Positions 61,637-64,000 of a stretch of 64,000 nucleotides of DNA are shown piece after piece. The notes under the pieces were generated by a model. The model did not search any database and had not been told where the DNA came from. It was given only the letters and a program-made list of their open reading frames with translations. The stretch comes from Paenochrobactrum glaciei (GTDB taxonomy: Bacteria; Pseudomonadota; Alphaproteobacteria; Rhizobiales; Rhizobiaceae). The position numbers and the translations under genes were made by a program. The stretch spans positions 310,001 through 374,000 of the forward strand of contig NZ_BAAADE010000002.1 of NCBI RefSeq assembly GCF_039522165.1, read 5' to 3'. The stretch's first letter is position 1. Every line of letters begins with the position of its first letter.

Positions 61637-61711
61637 TGGTACGCCCAAGGGGAATCGAACCCCTGTTTCCGCCGTGAAAGGGCGGCGTCCTAACCGCTAG
61701 ACGATGGGCGC
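61637..61711 (-). tRNA. tRNA-Glu (anticodon TTC)
   Basis: A 75-nt cloverleaf on the minus strand with encoded CCA. The acceptor stem is GCGCCCA with TGGGCGT, including a terminal G-T pair. The anticodon stem CCGCC/GGCGG encloses CTTTCAC, giving TTC, and the T arm has GGTTCGATTCC. A promoter lies just upstream. Confidence 0.95.
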
Positions 61712-61727
61712 CCGCTGGTGTGGGTGC

Positions 61728-61756
61728 CTTATAGGTGGGAAATTTATTCCGCGCAA
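61728..61756 (-). promoter_or_regulatory. Promoter of tRNA-Glu
   Basis: On the minus strand TTGCGC (61751-61756) and TATAAG (61728-61733) are 17 bp apart, with transcription start expected about 10 bp before the tRNA. The -35 box keeps only TTG. Confidence 0.6.
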
Positions 61757-61833
61757 GCCATTAAATTCATTTTTTTGAAAAAAACCGAAAATAATTTGGA
61801 TTGTGGATAAGTTGCTGATTTCGTAGCCAGAAA

Positions 61834-62958
61834 TCAGCTCTTACCACGGCACTTCCAGTTCCAGTCACGCTCAGGGCCGATATCAATATGAACGGATTTG
61901 GTATGGCAGTAAGTGCCAACACCACCGCGGGATGGCATGGCGCGTGCGACGCGGGCGATTTCCCACTTGGAAACGCCTTCAATCTGAATGTCGGCAGCAG
62001 CGCAGGTCATGTGCAGTGATTTGCGTGCGCCTTTGACCTTCACATTGTAAGACGGGCTGCGATAGCCGGACGTCACAATGACCGGTTTTTTGAAGTGACC
62101 TTCCAATTTACGTAACGTTTTGACCAGTTCCGGCTTAAGGCAGGCAACATCAACAGATTCACGCTGCACTTTCAGGCCGTTTGGCGCAAGGCGCGCCAGA
62201 CCGGGAGCCGAAACGCGCAGTAAATGCGGCGCTTCATCTTCTTCATCGGCATCAATGTCGCTGTCGTCATAAACCGCATTGCGATGTTTGATTTCCAAGC
62301 CGCCATAAGCACGCACACCCGGCAACGCAAAATTATGGGTCTGTGCGGATGGTTGTTTTTTTAATTCCAGCGATGGTTTGCTCAATGTCGATGCCAGCAC
62401 CACCGGTTTTTCAGTCGCAGCCGGAGTTAATGTTTCTGCGGCCTGCGTTTTTGGCGCTTCTGCTGGTTTGGCAGGGGCTGCTTCTGCACTTGTTTCAGGC
62501 TTGACGGCAGTGAAAGCTTCGGAAGATTTCGGTGTGGCGAAAAGGGCTGCAACCAATGTGGATTTCTGCGCCGGCTTTTCTGTGGTGACTTCTGCCGGTT
62601 CTGTGGCTTCCGCTACACTGACAGTTTCAGTTTTTGTTTCTGGCTTGGCTTCCGATGTTTCTGCTTTGGCAGTTTTTACCGGTTTAGCACTATTTTCTTC
62701 GGCAACCTTTTCATCAGCGGCCGTTTGCAGTGCTTCTGCGACAAGTGAGCCGTCAGCATTTGAAGATAGCTGAAGGGCAGACGAGCCGGAGCCGGTGGCC
62801 GTGCAGGCGCTTAATGTAAAAGCAGCCAGCAATCCAAACAGGGAAATACGGGCGCAGGTCGACGAATTCAGAAGAAACTTTTGCGTCTGTTTCTGGTTTG
62901 CAATCAAGTTTAGGCTCCAGATTGTCACCGGAGCATAACGCAGTCGCAGCCGGTTCAT
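61834..62958 (-). CDS. Lipoprotein with C-terminal peptidase M15-like (YcbK-type) domain
   Basis: A 374-residue protein. A long N-region precedes ISLFGLLAAFTLSAC, a lipobox with Cys near residue 52. A low-complexity linker rich in Ala, Thr, Glu, Lys and Pro spans about 60-230. The C-terminal 120 residues are a Peptidase_M15_3-type domain: VIVTSGYRSPSYNVKVKGA, SLHMTCAAADIQIEG (zinc His and Asp), and GVGTYCHTKSVHIDIG (zinc His). It probably acts on peptidoglycan cross-links. No good ribosome site is seen at 62958, so a shorter start near the signal peptide is possible. Confidence 0.82.
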   Translation of the reverse strand: MNRLRLRYAPVTIWSLNLIANQKQTQKFLLNSSTCARISLFGLLAAFTLSACTATGSGSSALQLSSNADGSLVAEALQTAADEKVAEENSAKPVKTAKAETSEAKPETKTETVSVAEATEPAEVTTEKPAQKSTLVAALFATPKSSEAFTAVKPETSAEAAPAKPAEAPKTQAAETLTPAATEKPVVLASTLSKPSLELKKQPSAQTHNFALPGVRAYGGLEIKHRNAVYDDSDIDADEEDEAPHLLRVSAPGLARLAPNGLKVQRESVDVACLKPELVKTLRKLEGHFKKPVIVTSGYRSPSYNVKVKGARKSLHMTCAAADIQIEGVSKWEIARVARAMPSRGGVGTYCHTKSVHIDIGPERDWNWKCRGKS

Positions 62959-63459
62959 TTAGAAAACATCAAATATGCTTTCCGGTATTTCAGTTTAAAC
63001 ACACAAAATCAGCCGAAAAATCAGATGTTTAATCCTGATAATTATGGGCTGATTGGTGCTTATGCTTAATGAAGTTTTAAGGTTAAACAGTATCGAATGC
63101 AATCTTTTGCCAGTAACAGCCTGTAAAAACCATGTAACATTGCGTGAGATTTTTGGTTTTTTATTGTGTTTTATTCAAATAATTCAGGCTTCTGCTTGAT
63201 TGTCTGAGAGATGTAAAATTTTAAGACCGGCAGGTAAATTTGCACTGATTTTGAACGATCCGGCTGAATCGGGAGCCGTTTGCGAACTATTATTATAAAG
63301 AAAGGCAAAACATGCCCGAAAAGCGCAACTCTGATATTGACAAAAACGGGCATACTAACCAGACATAGCAGTGCTGTTTATTGTGGTTTGTTGCAAGGAC
63401 AGCTCCGCTTGTGCCGATACGTGCATAAGCGGGTTCATGAAAATTTGGATCAGGCGAAT
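62959..63459. other. Gene-free gap between divergent lipoprotein genes
   Basis: About 500 bp, AT-rich, between two divergent exported-protein genes. It must hold both promoters. I see a short CGGCT..AGCCG hairpin near 63260 but no convincing gene, riboswitch or repeat. Confidence 0.4.
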
Positions 63460-63810
63460 ATGACTGTGCACTTTCGGCAACCTTCCCGTTTCACCCTTGG
63501 CCTTGCGGCAGTGGCAATGATGGCCGCGCTCGCGGGTTGCGCGGGCGGAGCGGAATTTCAGGGTACGCCGCAAGAGGGTGCACGCCGTACGGGTGTCTAT
63601 CCGAATTTCGGGCATATGCCTCAGGCGGCAACCAGCCAGATCACCGCGCAGGAAAAAGACGATACAACCAACGCACTTGATGCGGAGCGTAAGCGTCTGA
63701 AGTCTGTTAAGGGTGAAAAGCCATTGACCGCCGCACAGCTGGCCGAGCTTCGCAGACAAGCTCAGGCCGAGGCCAATGCCACCTTGCAGGCGATTGAAAA
63801 CAGCAATTGA
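63460..63810 (+). CDS. Small lipoprotein, unknown
   Basis: A 116-residue lipoprotein. The signal peptide FTLGLAAVAMMAALAGC ends in a lipobox, LAGC. The mature part has FQGTPQEGARRTGVYPNFGHMPQAATSQ, then a charged helix with LTAAQLAELRRQAQAEANATL (read in pieces). AGGCGA precedes the ATG at 63460; an in-frame start at 63280 is less likely since it would bury the signal peptide. Similar proteins are known in Rhizobiales upstream of the aminotransferase that follows here. No function is known. Confidence 0.72.
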   Translation: MTVHFRQPSRFTLGLAAVAMMAALAGCAGGAEFQGTPQEGARRTGVYPNFGHMPQAATSQITAQEKDDTTNALDAERKRLKSVKGEKPLTAAQLAELRRQAQAEANATLQAIENSN

Positions 63811-63904
63811 TCAACGCCTTCACTTAAAAAACTGACGCTATCATTGTATCGCCGCTGGCTTTTTTGAGCTGAAGTTTCATAGCAACCTTTTTCGGAACAG
63901 GATC

Positions 63905-64000
63905 ATGTCGGAAGAATTTCATAAAGTCCGTCGTTTGCCGCCTTATGTCTTTGAACAAGTTAATCGTCTCAAGGCGGCGGCGCGAGCGGGCGGCGCCGAC
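63905..64000 (+). CDS. PLP-dependent aminotransferase, N-terminal part
   Basis: Only the first 32 codons are in the window, beginning MSEEFHKVRRLPPYVFEQVN. This N-terminus matches class I/II aminotransferases of Rhizobiales annotated as alanine or LL-diaminopimelate aminotransferases, in which VRRLPPYVF is strongly conserved. The ATG at 63905 lies 94 bp after the upstream lipoprotein gene. The catalytic part is outside the window, so the exact substrate cannot be judged. Confidence 0.75.
   Translation, partial: MSEEFHKVRRLPPYVFEQVNRLKAAARAGGAD

Overview
The window looks like chromosomal DNA from an alphaproteobacterium of the order Hyphomicrobiales (Rhizobiales), most like the Brucella/Ochrobactrum group, with GC near one half by eye. 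This rests on the TetR-ilvC pair, a single-chain SecDF, a Omp25/31-type barrel protein, the radC-map-sfsA order and an aerobic-type cob gene set. It is inferred from protein resemblance and gene order, with no database search. Genes are dense. There are two tRNA genes (Lys-CTT, Glu-TTC). I see no insertion sequence, prophage, CRISPR array or rRNA.

Layout. 1-2.8 kb: a LysE-type exporter tail, a RecD-like helicase, a STAS-like protein and pdxJ. 3-7 kb: kup, then a TetR regulator with a clear promoter and a 14-bp palindromic operator, and ilvC. A 37-bp remnant of an ilvC 3' end lies just after ilvC. 7-12.6 kb: Nudix, PhzF, UspA, a deaminase, a small HTH protein and two P-loop NTPases. 12.7-27.4 kb: tRNA-Lys, DedA, a TerC-CBS protein, a methyltransferase, two alpha/beta hydrolases, a YbhN-like protein, SecDF, a large MscS channel, a small exported protein and an entericidin. 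27.8-54.8 kb: adenosylcobalamin synthesis. 54.9-64 kb: a siderophore-interacting protein, an ABC exporter, an outer-membrane barrel, radC, map, sfsA, a DUF2218 protein, tRNA-Glu, an M15-type lipoprotein, a small lipoprotein and the start of an aminotransferase.

The cobalamin block is the core of the window. After cobQ, a cobalamin riboswitch precedes cbtB-cbtA-cobP-cobW-cobN-cobO (cobalt entry, cobalt handling, cobalt insertion, adenosylation, nucleotide-loop activation). Then come cobE-cobM, cobK-cbiD on the opposite strand, cobA-cobB-cobC-cobD, a CobR-like flavin reductase, cobG-cobH-cobI-(cbiG-cobJ) on the minus strand, and cobL. The set is aerobic (CobG, CobN, CobK), but CbiD stands in for CobF and CobJ carries an N-terminal CbiG-like region, so it mixes aerobic-type and anaerobic-type parts. 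CobS, CobT, CobF, CobV, the DMB phosphoribosyltransferase and BluB are not in the window.

No clearly new system stands out. The leads I find most worth following are the hybrid corrin route, a TerB-like protein whose gene overlaps cobE, orphan transporters inside the cob block, the ilvC remnant, and several structured non-coding stretches.
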